Of a stretch of DNA of 64,000 nucleotides, positions 29,298-37,329 are shown piece after piece (within the stretch, counting starts at the first letter, position 1; every line of letters begins with the position of its first letter). The DNA comes from Streptomyces griseiscabiei (GTDB lineage: Bacteria > Actinomycetota > Actinomycetes > Streptomycetales > Streptomycetaceae): the NCBI RefSeq assembly GCF_020010925.1, contig NZ_JAGJBZ010000002.1:1116001-1180000 (forward strand). The letters run 5' to 3'. The notes below the pieces were generated by a model. That model did not search any database, was not told where the DNA came from, and saw nothing but the letters and a program-made list of their open reading frames with translations. The position numbers were made by a program, and so were the translations under genes.

Positions 29298-29768
29298 GTG
29301 GGTGAGGTGCCGGGCCGCGCGAGTGCCCTCATGGCGGGCGAGCTGCTTCCGGAGCCGCTGCTGAAGGAGACCGTCGACACGATGGTGCGTCTGGTGGAGT
29401 TCGCCGGCGCGCTGGTCATCCTCGTCGGCGCGCTGTGGGCGTTCGCGCGGCTCCTGACGGCGGGGGCGCGGTGGGGACGGCGTACCAAGGCTTCCCCGGC
29501 GGGGGCGTGGGAGCCGCGGTGGGAGTTCAACCGCGTCCGGCTGTCCCTCGGGCGCTTTCTCGCGCTGGGCCTGGAGTTCCAGCTGGCCGGGGACATCCTG
29601 CGTACGGCCGTCGCGCCGACGTTCACGGAGATCGGGCAGCTGGCCGCGGTCGCCGCCATCCGGACCGTCCTGAACCACTTCCTGGGCAAGGAGATCGAGC
29701 ACGAGCGCAGGGAGGTCGAGCGGATGCCGGGCGACGGACCCGCGGTGATTCCGGCGCCCCCGTCATGA
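29298..29768 (+). CDS. DUF1622 membrane protein
   Basis: A 156-residue protein with an N-terminal TM helix (EFAGALVILVGALWAFARLL) and the DUF1622 block RVRLSLGRFLALGLEFQLAGDILRT... followed by a second hydrophobic helix. Its function is unknown. The start is GTG 29298; ATG 29331 is an alternative. The stop overlaps the next ATG as ATGA. Confidence 0.75.
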   Translation: MGEVPGRASALMAGELLPEPLLKETVDTMVRLVEFAGALVILVGALWAFARLLTAGARWGRRTKASPAGAWEPRWEFNRVRLSLGRFLALGLEFQLAGDILRTAVAPTFTEIGQLAAVAAIRTVLNHFLGKEIEHERREVERMPGDGPAVIPAPPS

Positions 29769-30013
29769 CGGGGGCACTGCATCAGGCGGCCTCGCTGGTG
29801 ACCCTGCTCGGACTGGTCTCCGCCGTCCGCGTCGGTCTCCGTCTCCGCCGGGTCCAGCCCACGGTCGCGCTGCTGTCCGACTTCCTCCTCGCGGCGGGGC
29901 TGATCCGCCTCGCCGCAGAGCCGTCGTGGCGGTCCCTGGCCACCGCCGCGGCGACCGCCGCCGTCAGAATGCTGCTCAACGCGGGCCTGCGCGCCTCGGC
30001 TTCCCGCCGGTGA
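29765..30013 (+). CDS. Small membrane protein coupled to DUF1622
   Basis: An 82-residue protein with two hydrophobic helices (SLVTLLGLVSAVRVGL and TVALLSDFLLAAGLIRLAA) and a basic C-terminus. It is translationally coupled by ATGA to the DUF1622 gene, so the two membrane proteins probably work together. The family is not recognised. Confidence 0.7.
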   Translation: MTGALHQAASLVTLLGLVSAVRVGLRLRRVQPTVALLSDFLLAAGLIRLAAEPSWRSLATAAATAAVRMLLNAGLRASASRR

Positions 30014-30029
30014 CCGGCTCCCCCCAGAG

Positions 30030-30088
30030 ATGCCGCCGCACTCCACCCTGACCCGCTAAGTGGCAGGTCAGGCGAGGTGCGGCGGCAT
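30030..30088 (+). terminator. Hairpin terminator after the DUF1622 operon
   Basis: ATGCCGCCGCAC pairs with GTGCGGCGGCAT; an inner CCTGACC/GGTCAGG helix is separated by a small internal loop. It ends the 27470-30013 gene run and marks the start of the accessory zone. Confidence 0.75.
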
Positions 30089-30261
30089 TCGCTCGTCAGA
30101 TGTCCCGGAAGAGACCAGCCAGGGCCGTGACCTGCCTCGACGGGCGGTCGCGAGTCGCTGACCTGCGTGAATGACCTTTCGACTGTTTCACACTCGTACT
30201 CGTCGATGCAGCCGGAAGTCCCAGAAAAGTCCCAGGGAACTCCCACGGCCCCTCGCCGCTC

Positions 30262-30293
30262 TTTCGGCTCTATATAGGACGTGTGGGTGCGGG
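30262..30293 (+). repeat. Promoter-like motif, copy 1
   Basis: CCGCTCTTTCGG followed by CTCTATATAGGACGTG. A second copy with the same order (CCGCTCTTTCGG, then GTCTGTACAGGGCGTG) is at 39569. The TATATA part resembles a -10 element. Confidence 0.45.
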
Positions 30294-30369
30294 TGGGCTG
30301 GTGTTCCCCACACACCGCTGGGCCACCCTTGGCGCACCCAGTGCAGCACAGCGACCAACGAGCGAAGGC

Positions 30370-30462
30370 GTGGCCAAGAGACGAGGGAAGTCGAAACGTG
30401 CACAGGGCTCCGGTGGTTGGTGGCCCAAAGGATCGCCTTACAAGGTCTCGGTTGGAGCCTGA
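30370..30462 (+). CDS. Possible 30-residue basic peptide
   Basis: GTG-initiated ORF MAKRRGKSKRAQGSGGWW... ending at TGA 30460, about 95 bases downstream of the promoter-like motif. GCGAAGG precedes it. It could be a real small protein or the 5' remnant of a lost gene; no homologue is recognised. Confidence 0.25.
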   Translation: MAKRRGKSKRAQGSGGWWPKGSPYKVSVGA

Positions 30463-30645
30463 TCGGCTGCTCATGGCATGGCGAAATTCGTGCGCTCTCC
30501 ACGGCGTGACTTCGACGCCGTCGGCGTACCCACGGCGAACGCACCGACGACCACCTCGCAGCCCATGGCCCTGCCGACGCGGCGTCGCGCCGACTTCGAC
30601 GCCCGTTCACGACACTGCGCGACGCACACTTGGGAGTGCCTCCGG

Positions 30646-30738
30646 TTATCCCCGGCGGATCCAATCGATGCCGAGGTGGCCGAAGAGCGCGGTGCCGGCG
30701 CGGAAGGTCAGGTCGTGGGTGCGGCCGGTGGTGTGGGA
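30646..30738 (-). pseudogene. Fragment of a GH36-type alpha-galactosidase
   Basis: About 30 codons read SHTTGRTHDLTFRAGTALFG... HLGIDW, a stretch I associate with the late catalytic region of Streptomyces GH36 alpha-galactosidases. It then runs into TAA after a few unrelated codons. No other part of the gene is present. The assignment is from memory of the motif. Confidence 0.45.
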
Positions 30739-31002
30739 GCGGGCGGCGTGCGCGTGGTTGTCGTCGTGGAGGGCGCTGTTCTGGCACGAGCCGGCCCACG
30801 GGCGCGCGGCGGGCTGCCGCTGGGTGACCGGCGGGGCGGCCAGGCCGGGTCACCAGGGGGCCGGGCCGCTCGCGCCGGGGACGTTCTCGACGGCCCCGTG
30901 CCTCCCTTCCGACAGGTCAGCCGGACGACCGACCGGGCCGGCCTGGCACACCGCGCGAGGGATGATGGGGATGGAATAACGGACACGAGGTCAGGAGCTT
31001 CC

Positions 31003-31341
31003 ATGGCGACGCGGGTTCACCGACCCCGCGAGGACGCGGAGTTCAATTTCATCCTCGGGATGAGCGGAGTTCCGGTCCTCGCATACTTCACCGGGACATG
31101 GCCCAAGGCAATCGAGCCCTGCCGGGTGATGGACCTCGTCATGGGTGGCATCGCCGACGACTACACGGGCCGCCTGACGGCCGTCCGCGCCGACATCACG
31201 CGTTGTCCGGCCGCAACCGAGCGATACGGGATCACCGGCGCCCCGTCCTACGTCCTGTTGAAGGAGGGAGAGGCGGTGGCGTCCGGCACGGGACCTATGA
31301 CCATCGCCGAGGTACGGAAGTTCCTGGACGGCCACCTCTGA
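31003..31341 (+). CDS. Thioredoxin-like protein with an altered active site
   Basis: A 112-residue thioredoxin fold. Where thioredoxins have WCGPC, this has GTWPKAIEPC: the first Cys is missing and two residues are inserted, so it cannot do classical dithiol exchange alone. The cis-Pro segment TGAPSYVLL and C-terminal helix are kept. AGGAG precedes the ATG. This variant occurs in Streptomyces stress regions (recollection). It is probably a redox-sensing or monothiol protein. Confidence 0.8.
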   Translation: MATRVHRPREDAEFNFILGMSGVPVLAYFTGTWPKAIEPCRVMDLVMGGIADDYTGRLTAVRADITRCPAATERYGITGAPSYVLLKEGEAVASGTGPMTIAEVRKFLDGHL

Positions 31342-31436
31342 GCGGCCGCTGCGGCACGTGGCCGCGACGCCCGTCACGTCTCGTCTATGGGAGCGGCGCC
31401 GCCTGAGACCCCTTGGGGCTGAGACACCCCCGCAGG

Positions 31437-31597
31437 TCACATAACTCCGTCCAGCACGGTGGCGTCCGGCGGCACGGCCCCGGCCACGACCTCCGGAAAC
31501 GCAGGCCCCATCTCGGTGCCGCGCCTGGAGCGCAGCACCGCCCGACCCGCATCGACGGAGACCAGCGCGCCCGGAACCCATCCCATTTCGGTTCTGC
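31437..31597 (-). pseudogene. Frameshifted fragment of an ATP-dependent DNA ligase
   Basis: The minus strand encodes AEPKWDGFRA, containing the nucleotidyl-transfer motif K-x-D-G-x-R. After a two-base shift it continues as ALVSVDAGRAVLRSRRGTEM and then PDATVLDGVM, ending at TGA. This is motif I to motif III of an actinomycete ATP-dependent DNA ligase. Both ends are lost. It is a clear remnant. Confidence 0.7.
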
Positions 31598-31846
31598 GTT
31601 CCGTCGTGTCCAGGGCAGTCGTACGAGGCGGTGTCGGGACGGTGGCCCGGCCCGGCCAAGGAGTACGTCATGTCGAAGAACCACCACCGCCGCGCAGAAT
31701 GCCCGCAAGGCGAGCCGGAGCACGCGCCCGGCATCGCCACGATTCCGCCCCCCACCGCACCACCGATAACAGCAGGTACCGGGTGCCGGACTATCCGCCG
31801 TGTCAAAGCGGCATCTCCGCACCGTTGTTCTGGCTGGCCTGGTTCA

Positions 31847-32158
31847 TCAGAGGAGCGCTCGATCGGAGCCGGTGTCCGCGAGGAGTCGTGCGGTCTGCGG
31901 GGACGGGTAGTGCAGTCGCAGGGACGTGTGGGTCTCGGCGGCGTGCCGCGACGCGTCGAGGAAGACGCGCAGGCCGCTGGTGTCGCAGAGGCCGACGGTG
32001 GTCAGGTCGACGTCGATGGTGGTGATGCCGTCATACAGGCACCGCTCCAGGACGGTCCGCACCTGGGGCGCGGTGACCGGGTCGATTTCGCCGGCCAGGG
32101 TGATCAGTGCTCGCGCGCCCCGGTCGTGCCGGTAGATGTTCAGCTGCGGAAGAGTCAT
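31847..32158 (-). CDS. STAS-domain anti-sigma factor antagonist
   Basis: A 103-residue single STAS domain. The phosphorylatable Ser lies in LCDTSGLRVF. Such proteins release an alternative sigma factor when unphosphorylated by binding its anti-sigma kinase. I chose the ATG at 32158 (GAGG upstream); the longer frame adds Pro/Arg-rich shadow sequence. Its position among DUF5994 and CsbD genes suits a sigma-B-type stress circuit. Confidence 0.85.
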   Translation of the reverse strand: MTLPQLNIYRHDRGARALITLAGEIDPVTAPQVRTVLERCLYDGITTIDVDLTTVGLCDTSGLRVFLDASRHAAETHTSLRLHYPSPQTARLLADTGSDRALL

Positions 32159-32226
32159 GATGCCTCGGTTCATGGGCCCCGGCCGCCACTCGCAGATTCG
32201 ATGGCCTGGTGACGGAAACCGGCTGG

Positions 32227-32502
32227 TCACCTGTGGTGAGTGGTACGGCTGCGTCGGCGGCGGGGCGGGAAGCGGCCACGGCCCCCGTCGCGGTGGTCCC
32301 AATGCTCGCCGGAGGTCGGCGACTGGGACCGGCCGGGTTCCACCGGTGGTAGCGGCGTGCCGCATCCGCGGCGGCCGGGCAAGGCGGCGCTGTAGCGGTG
32401 CGCGGCGATTCTGTCGGCGTGCTCGATGTTGAGCCGGTGGATCACGTATGCCGCCGCTGCGATGAGGACGATGAAGGCGGCGGCCGTCAGGAAGGCGTTC
32501 AT
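32227..32502 (-). CDS. Small single-TM protein
   Basis: A 91-residue protein with one N-terminal TM helix (TAAAFIVLIAAAAYVIHRL) and a long basic, Arg-rich cytoplasmic tail. It starts 10 bases after the first DUF5994 gene (GAGGCGG upstream of ATG), so the two are probably co-transcribed. The function is unknown. Confidence 0.65.
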   Translation of the reverse strand: MNAFLTAAAFIVLIAAAAYVIHRLNIEHADRIAAHRYSAALPGRRGCGTPLPPVEPGRSQSPTSGEHWDHRDGGRGRFPPRRRRSRTTHHR

Positions 32503-32512
32503 GGCGGCCGCC

Positions 32513-33109
32513 TCACATACCGACGATCAGGCGACTGGGCCGACTGGTCCGACTGGGCTGGTGGGGGACGGCCGCGGACACCGTCCAGGCGCCGCCCTCG
32601 TATTCCCATGCCTCGTCCGGGTCCAGTTGCTCGTCGGTCGCGCCGACGCCGTGCCGGGCCTCGTCCGCGGCGATGAGCGCGCTCGCGGTCAGGGGCGGGC
32701 CGTCGTAATCGGACGCGGCAGCCATCAGCCGGGCCGCCGACTCCGCTCCGGTCTCGGGCGGGATGATCAGCAGGTCCCAGCGGCCGGTGCCGTAGGAGAG
32801 CAGCAGCAGTTTGTGCGGGTCGATCTCCGGGGTGAACCAGCCGACCTTGACGATGTGGCCGTCCACGGGAACCTGGCGCGGGATGACCGGCCAGTACGTC
32901 GGGTTGACGGCGATGCGCGTGATGCGGCCCCACAAGGGGTCCAACACGTCGGTCAGCGCGGGCAGTTCACTCAGCAGATCCCGGGAGCGGGGCCACCAGG
33001 CACCGTCCAGGAGTCCACGGGAGGCGCCGTCCGTCTTCAGGGCGAGACGCGTGGCCGGGGTTGCGACGGGCTCGGGGTGCGGCAGGGTTGGGTGCAAGGT
33101 CGCCGACAT
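32513..33109 (-). CDS. DUF5994 family protein, copy 1
   Basis: A 198-residue protein with the family core DGAWWPRSRDLLSELPAL, then TRIAVNPTYWP, VKVGWFTPEIDPHKLLLL and GRWDLLIIPPET. The function is unknown. It is one of four paralogues in 4.4 kb and is closest to copy 2 (33968). Its leader contains a perfect hairpin and a GGAGTA element 112 bases upstream. Confidence 0.85.
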   Translation of the reverse strand: MSATLHPTLPHPEPVATPATRLALKTDGASRGLLDGAWWPRSRDLLSELPALTDVLDPLWGRITRIAVNPTYWPVIPRQVPVDGHIVKVGWFTPEIDPHKLLLLSYGTGRWDLLIIPPETGAESAARLMAAASDYDGPPLTASALIAADEARHGVGATDEQLDPDEAWEYEGGAWTVSAAVPHQPSRTSRPSRLIVGM

Positions 33110-33124
33110 GATGCGGACCCGTCT

Positions 33125-33149
33125 CCGGGCCGCCGCTGCGGCGGCCCGG
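33125..33149 (-). terminator. GC hairpin just upstream of DUF5994 copy 1
   Basis: CCGGGCCGCCG pairs with CGGCGGCCCGG over a three-base loop, 16 bases before the start codon on the transcribed leader. It could terminate readthrough from upstream or control translation. Confidence 0.5.
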
Positions 33150-33220
33150 GTTTCATGGTTCGCCGAGAACGACCCGGCGTGGAAGCCGGTGTGCGAAATG
33201 CCCTCGGTACTGTCGACACT

Positions 33221-33228
33221 ACTCCGCG
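33221..33228 (-). promoter_or_regulatory. Shared GGAGTA promoter element, upstream of DUF5994 copy 1
   Basis: On the minus strand, GCGGAGTA lies 112 bases before the start of 32513-33109. The same element is found upstream of three neighbouring genes; it resembles the GGGTAC-type -10 of Streptomyces sigma-B promoters. Confidence 0.45.
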
Positions 33229-33256
33229 CTCGGCCGCGACGCGGAGGAGTGGCCGC

Positions 33257-33619
33257 CTAGATGTGGAGCAGTCTCTGGGTGATCTCCCGGTACTGCCTCA
33301 GGGCGTGCCGAAGTTCGTCGGACTGTGCGTCGGGGTTCTGGCCCTGCCAGCCGGAGCGCAGGAGACGCCGTCGTTTCGCGGGAGCGTTCACGAGCTGTGC
33401 GCTGGCTTCGTCGTAGGCGCTCTCGGCCTCTTCCAGCGCATCGAGCGGGGTGTCGGCGAAGGTGTTGAGGGCGTGCCGGAGGCGGTCGGCGATCTTGTCC
33501 TGTTCGTCCGACGGGAGCAGCGGCTCCGGGCTCGGGCTACGGCGTCCGGCCCGGCCCGGCCCGGAGTCTGACCGGCGGACTGCCGGGCGCGTATCTGGTC
33601 GTACATCATCGGGGGCCAC
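33257..33619 (-). CDS. Helical protein of unknown function next to CsbD
   Basis: A 120-residue hydrophilic, mostly helical protein (DKIADRLRHALNTFADTPLD, then ELRHALRQYREITQRLLHI). It starts at a GTG inside the 3' end of the csbD-like gene (14-base overlap), so the two are coupled. It resembles small proteins that accompany CsbD genes in Streptomyces (recollection). The function is unknown. Confidence 0.7.
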   Translation of the reverse strand: MAPDDVRPDTRPAVRRSDSGPGRAGRRSPSPEPLLPSDEQDKIADRLRHALNTFADTPLDALEEAESAYDEASAQLVNAPAKRRRLLRSGWQGQNPDAQSDELRHALRQYREITQRLLHI

Positions 33620-33797
33620 TTCCGTTCCGCCTGAAGGCGTCCTTGGTCTTCTCGACGGCCTGTTTCAGGCTTCCGGAGACGCGGTCGTTCCTGCCTCGGC
33701 GTTGCAGTCGCCTGTTGCGGGTGACCCGGCCGAGCTCTTCCGTGATCCTGCCCTTCATCGTCTGCGCCTGGTTCCTGATGCTCCGTGCAACGATCAT
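33606..33797 (-). CDS. CsbD-like stress protein
   Basis: A 63-residue basic protein containing KGRITEELGRVTRNRRLQRR and SGSLKQAVEKTKDAF, matching the short CsbD family often induced by general stress sigma factors. ATG 33797 is used; ATG 33758 would remove 13 residues. It overlaps the following gene. Confidence 0.7.
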   Translation of the reverse strand: MIVARSIRNQAQTMKGRITEELGRVTRNRRLQRRGRNDRVSGSLKQAVEKTKDAFRRNGSGPR

Positions 33798-33967
33798 GGC
33801 CGGCCTCGCTATTGTCCGGTGGGTGGCTCCTCGCGGGGAACGAGCGAGGCGGAACGGCGGAGTGCTTCGCCGTGTGTTCGGCAGGTGCGTGGCCCGGCGC
33901 CCTGCGGCCTTCCGCGTCCGGCGACGGTCCGTGGCAACGCGGTGGTTACGCGATCCGGGCCGCCTCG

Positions 33968-34519
33968 TCACGGCCGGGGCGGCGGCGCACATGACCGCAT
34001 CTCCGCTGCCGGCCGGTCGGGCCGTCCGGTGTCGGCGTCGGACGATGTGGAGGGGGTGTCGACCAGTTCCGCCGCCAGGAGAGCGGTCGCGGTCGACTGC
34101 GGGGTGGTGCTCGCGCTCGCGGCGGCCATCAGCCGGGCGGCCGACGGGGCGCTGACCTCCGGAGGTATCACCAGGAGGTCCCAGCGGCCCGACGTTCCGG
34201 ACAGCAGCAGGATCTTGTGCGGGTCCCGCTCCGTGGTGAACCAACCGACCTTGACCACATGGCCGTTGACGAAAATCCGTTGCGGGATGACCGGCCAGTA
34301 GCGGGGGTTGACGGCGATACGGGTGATCCGCCCCCACAGCGGGTCCAGGACGTCGGCCAGCGCGGGCAGTTCGTCGCTGAGGTCACGGGAGCGGGGCCAC
34401 CAGGCGCCGTCCAGCTCGACCTGCCCCGGGGAGGGGCTCACGGGTTTGAGGGCGAGGCGGGCGGTCGGGATCTTGAAGGGCACCGCGCGCGGGGAGGAAT
34501 GGTCGGTGATCGCGGACAT
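33968..34519 (-). CDS. DUF5994 family protein, copy 2
   Basis: A 183-residue paralogue nearly colinear with copy 1: DGAWWPRSRDLSDELPAL, TRIAVNPRYWPVIP, VKVGWFTTERDPHKILLL and GRWDLLVIPPEV. The upstream region is also related to that of copy 1 (GAAGCCGGTG followed by GCGAA), which indicates duplication of gene plus promoter. Confidence 0.85.
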   Translation of the reverse strand: MSAITDHSSPRAVPFKIPTARLALKPVSPSPGQVELDGAWWPRSRDLSDELPALADVLDPLWGRITRIAVNPRYWPVIPQRIFVNGHVVKVGWFTTERDPHKILLLSGTSGRWDLLVIPPEVSAPSAARLMAAASASTTPQSTATALLAAELVDTPSTSSDADTGRPDRPAAEMRSCAPPPRP

Positions 34520-34560
34520 CGTGCGAACCCGTCTCCGAACCCCTGCGCGTGAACAGTTGT

Positions 34561-34592
34561 CCGGTGCCGTTGCTCACCAGGAACGGCACCGG
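34561..34592 (-). terminator. Hairpin between two minus-strand genes
   Basis: CCGGTGCCGTT pairs perfectly with AACGGCACCGG over a 10-base loop, downstream of the 34676-34927 gene and 42 bases before DUF5994 copy 2. Confidence 0.6.
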
Positions 34593-34633
34593 TATCGAAG
34601 CCGGTGCGCGAATTGCTCCCGATGGGTTCACGC

Positions 34634-34641
34634 TACTCCCC
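34634..34641 (-). promoter_or_regulatory. Shared GGAGTA promoter element, upstream of DUF5994 copy 2
   Basis: Minus-strand GGGGAGTA, 115 bases before the start, the same distance as for copy 1. Confidence 0.45.
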
Positions 34642-34675
34642 GAAGAGGCCGAACGGACCGCTCCCGGAGATCCCC

Positions 34676-34927
34676 TCACGTCCGGCGGCCGTCCTGGCCA
34701 GAGGAGCGGCTGGTCTCCAGCCAGGACCGCGCCGGTTCTGCCGCGCTGGTGGTGTCTACGGTGAGCTCGAGGCGGGTCCCTCCCTCGGTGTCCGCTGGAT
34801 AGCTGCGCTGCTCCGTGGTGGCGAAGCAGCGACGGAGAACCTCCGCGACCCGGCGGGCGACCTCGGGGGAGGCGGCGACGATACGGACGTCGACGTGTCC
34901 GTCGGGGGGCGTTTCCTGGGGCTGCAT
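34676..34927 (-). CDS. Small protein of unknown function
   Basis: An 83-residue protein with alternating strands and helices (DVRIVAASPEVARRVAEVLRR, then TRLELTVDTT). It resembles a recurrent short Streptomyces family near DUF5994 genes (recollection). GAGGGAA precedes the ATG. A GGAGTA element lies 50 bases upstream. Confidence 0.65.
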   Translation of the reverse strand: MQPQETPPDGHVDVRIVAASPEVARRVAEVLRRCFATTEQRSYPADTEGGTRLELTVDTTSAAEPARSWLETSRSSGQDGRRT

Positions 34928-34976
34928 GACGACCGTTCCCTCTTGGGCGTGGATCCGTGGACTGGATCTTTCACCC

Positions 34977-34984
34977 TACTCCGG
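34977..34984 (-). promoter_or_regulatory. Shared GGAGTA promoter element, minus strand of divergent promoter
   Basis: Minus-strand CCGGAGTA, 50 bases before the start at 34927. It faces the mirror element at 35022. Confidence 0.45.
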
Positions 34985-35021
34985 CCTGTGTGACCAGCGA
35001 GCTTTCCGACTGCTGCGGGCC

Positions 35022-35029
35022 GCGGAGTA
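35022..35029 (+). promoter_or_regulatory. Shared GGAGTA promoter element, plus strand of divergent promoter
   Basis: Plus-strand GCGGAGTA, 50 bases before the DUF5994 copy 3 start at 35079. Confidence 0.45.
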
Positions 35030-35078
35030 CCGTGAAGCGAGGAAGTCACTCCGTATCTCTCGCAGACAGGCGGGCGTC

Positions 35079-35564
35079 ATGTCTGACTCCGGTTCCCCGC
35101 GTGTGACCAGGCTCCTGCCGGACGCCGTCCATCAGGCGGTGAAGCCGGGGACGGCTGTCGTACGGCTACAGACCACGCATGACCGGCGGGGCGTCCTCGA
35201 CGGGGCGTGGTGGCCGTGCTCCCGTGATATCGCAGCCGAGCTTCCCGCCCTGATCTCCGCTCTGACCGAGTACCTCGGGCCGCTCACGCGCGTCGGTCTG
35301 GACGCCGGAGCCTGGGACGCGCTGCCGACGCGACTGCTCGTCGACGACCGCGTCGTCCGCATCGACTCCTTCCCGATCGGCGACGACACCGTCCTCATCA
35401 CCAGGGGTGATCAGGACTACTTCTCCCTCCTCGTCATCCCGCCGCACGCGACGCCCGAGGCGGCACGCACCGCGATGGCCGAAGCCGTCCGCGCCGACAA
35501 CGTCACGCGAGCCGAACAGATCCTCATCAACACCGGTACCGGCCGGGCGGCGCCGAAGACTTGA
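35079..35564 (+). CDS. DUF5994 family protein, copy 3
   Basis: A 161-residue, more divergent paralogue: the core DGAWWPCSRDIAAELPAL and LLVIPPHATPEAARTAM are kept, but the VKVGWF and GRWDL blocks are replaced (VRIDSFPIGDD, DYFSLL). It is on the opposite strand, sharing a divergent promoter region with the 34676-34927 gene. I chose the ATG at 35079 because the family domain begins soon after. Confidence 0.8.
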   Translation: MSDSGSPRVTRLLPDAVHQAVKPGTAVVRLQTTHDRRGVLDGAWWPCSRDIAAELPALISALTEYLGPLTRVGLDAGAWDALPTRLLVDDRVVRIDSFPIGDDTVLITRGDQDYFSLLVIPPHATPEAARTAMAEAVRADNVTRAEQILINTGTGRAAPKT

Positions 35565-36478
35565 CGCCGGTCAGCCGAGGCGGCCGTCGTGTCAGTCCGG
35601 TGCCGGCGCCGGGATGACCGTGCTGTCGAAGGCGCCTGGGGATTGTCGGCGCACACTGGTGGGTGCCGGATGGATCCGATTCGCGTCCGTGACGTGCTCG
35701 TGGGACCGGGTGCCACCCGGCCCCACGATTGAAGGAGGCGATTCACGGTTCAGCCAACCGTGAGGCCCACAGTCCGGGTTCCGCGAACCGGCACCTGCAA
35801 ACAGTCTCAGGGCAATCCAGCCGCCTGCCATAGCGGCCCGGTCTGCCGCGAGCCGCCCACGCACGCACCATGTAATGACCGGCAACGAGCGCATCCCGCT
35901 GAGCGACACGGCCGCGTCACCCGGCAGCACGCTCTCGCGAGACCATCGTCGGTCGCACGAGCACGCCAGCCCGTGGCTCTGTTCCGAACCGCGAACTCGA
36001 TGCCAGGGTTCCACGGTTTCGGCGTCCCAGACCCGCCGCCCTCGGCGGCGAGGAGACGCACGCCTGCGGAAAACTGCACGACGGGTCAGCAAGAGGACGT
36101 TCGAATCCTGGGGTCCGGGGCAGGCGTCCCCTGGCGGACCGGAGCCGCCTTCCGCGGGGGAGCCGATTGCGGCCCCGGCCCCAGTCCTCAGGGCCCGGTT
36201 GCGTTGAGGCTGAATCCCGCTCGCCCCAACGGCCGTGAGGACCATCCCGCGACGGCTCGCGTTGGCGGGAAGCGCGGGTGTCCGCGCACAGGGTGACCGC
36301 CGAGTTCGCCGGCCCAGGGCGGTGGTCGTCCCCTTCACCTGTCCCAGCTATCTGGCTGGCGCACCCGCCCGGCGACAAACTGGTCCGTACGGCATCGGCC
36401 TCTCTGTCCGCGCTGGGCAGCGCAGTCCGCACCGGACCGCTTGCCGCACGCGCTTGACCCCCGCCGGGACCCACGAGA
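35565..36478. other. 914-base stretch without a recognisable gene
   Basis: Frames are open on both strands, but none shows a family signature or a good start. The only structure noted is a perfect eight-base hairpin TCACGGTT/AACCGTGA at 35743-35763, just after AAGGAGG. It is probably eroded coding DNA. Confidence 0.45.
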
Positions 36479-36904
36479 TCAACATCGAGGTTTCGTCACC
36501 TCTTCTCGCGCCTGACCGTCCGCCCCGGCCGCCATGAGCGGTTCCGCGGCCTCCTCGGTCGTATTAGGTGGCACGACCATCAGGTCCCAGCGTCCCTGGC
36601 CGGGTGCGAGAAGGACGATGGTGTGCGCGGCAGACGCCGTGAGGGTCCGGTGCAGCTGTACGACCTGGTTGGAGACGAGCATCCGGCCGGGCACCGCGGA
36701 CCAGGTCGCCCCGTTGACCGTGACGCTGGTGATATGGCCCCACGCGCGCGGCAACCCGGCGAGCAGCTGGGGGAGTTCGGCGAGCAGGTCGTACGAACGA
36801 GGCCACCACGCTCCATCGATGGGGCGGGGCATGCCGCCGCGCGGTGCCAGGCGCAGGCGAAGGAGAGGATGGGAGGGAAGCGGGGGCTGTAGTGCGGTGG
36901 TCAT
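36479..36904 (-). CDS. DUF5994 family protein, copy 4
   Basis: A 141-residue paralogue with DGAWWPRSYDLLAELPQL, TSVTVNGATWSAVP and GRWDLMVVPPNT. The start at ATG 36904 follows GGAG and overlaps the TGA of an upstream damaged ORF as ATGA. Confidence 0.8.
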   Translation of the reverse strand: MTTALQPPLPSHPLLRLRLAPRGGMPRPIDGAWWPRSYDLLAELPQLLAGLPRAWGHITSVTVNGATWSAVPGRMLVSNQVVQLHRTLTASAAHTIVLLAPGQGRWDLMVVPPNTTEEAAEPLMAAGADGQAREEVTKPRC

Positions 36905-37329
36905 GAGATCTCCTGCCAACTGCCGTACATGGGTGAATGGTTGATGTCAGGCGCGGCGGGTGGCGACGCGGACCGGACTCGGCCGACGGGTCGAGCCGGC
37001 CGCGGTCGACGCCGCTGGTGGGGTCGGCGTGGTGGTGGTTGTGCCCGCTCTCGCCGAACGAGAGCAGGGTCAGGGCGACGAGGCACAGCGCCGGGAAGGG
37101 GGACGTCCCTGTCGTAGCCCTGGGGCAGCGGGACGGTGTCCGACGGCGTGACCGTCGTGGACGTGGTCGGACTGAGCGGCATACGGGGCTCCTCGGCCTG
37201 GATGCCGGTGGCGCGGCCGGGCTCGCGGGCTGCCCTGGGAGGACGGGTGGCGTGCTGCGGAAGGAAGGTGGGCCCGGTGGACCCGAACACGAGGCGACGG
37301 TCCGGGGCGGCCGGTCTCAGTTCCGGCAT
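36901..37329 (-). pseudogene. Frameshifted ORF coupled to DUF5994 copy 4
   Basis: The first 70 codons (MPELRPAAPDRRLVFG onward) have typical Streptomyces codon use. Near base 37110 the preferred frame switches to one encoding a hydrophobic stretch and Asn/His cluster (FPALCLVALTLLSFGESGHN, then HHH). The uninterrupted frame itself becomes codon-poor. A GGAGTAC element precedes the start (about 37345). Probably a small membrane-protein gene broken by a one-base change, or a sequencing error. Confidence 0.4.

Larger units (their letters stand above)
30089..31002. other. 914-base stretch without an intact gene
   Basis: Contains a promoter-like motif (30262-30293), a 30-codon basic ORF (30370-30462), and a truncated alpha-galactosidase tail on the minus strand (30646-30738). 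Long frames on both strands lack family signatures. It reads as decayed DNA. Confidence 0.5.

Noticed and set aside
31670..32212. Plus-strand ORF starting MSKNHHRRAECPQGEP
   Set aside because: It overlaps the STAS gene antisense and its codon use fades after 40 codons; support is too weak.
36085..36115. GTTCGAATCC-like sequence resembling a tRNA T-arm
   Set aside because: No pairing T-stem, acceptor or D-arm around it.
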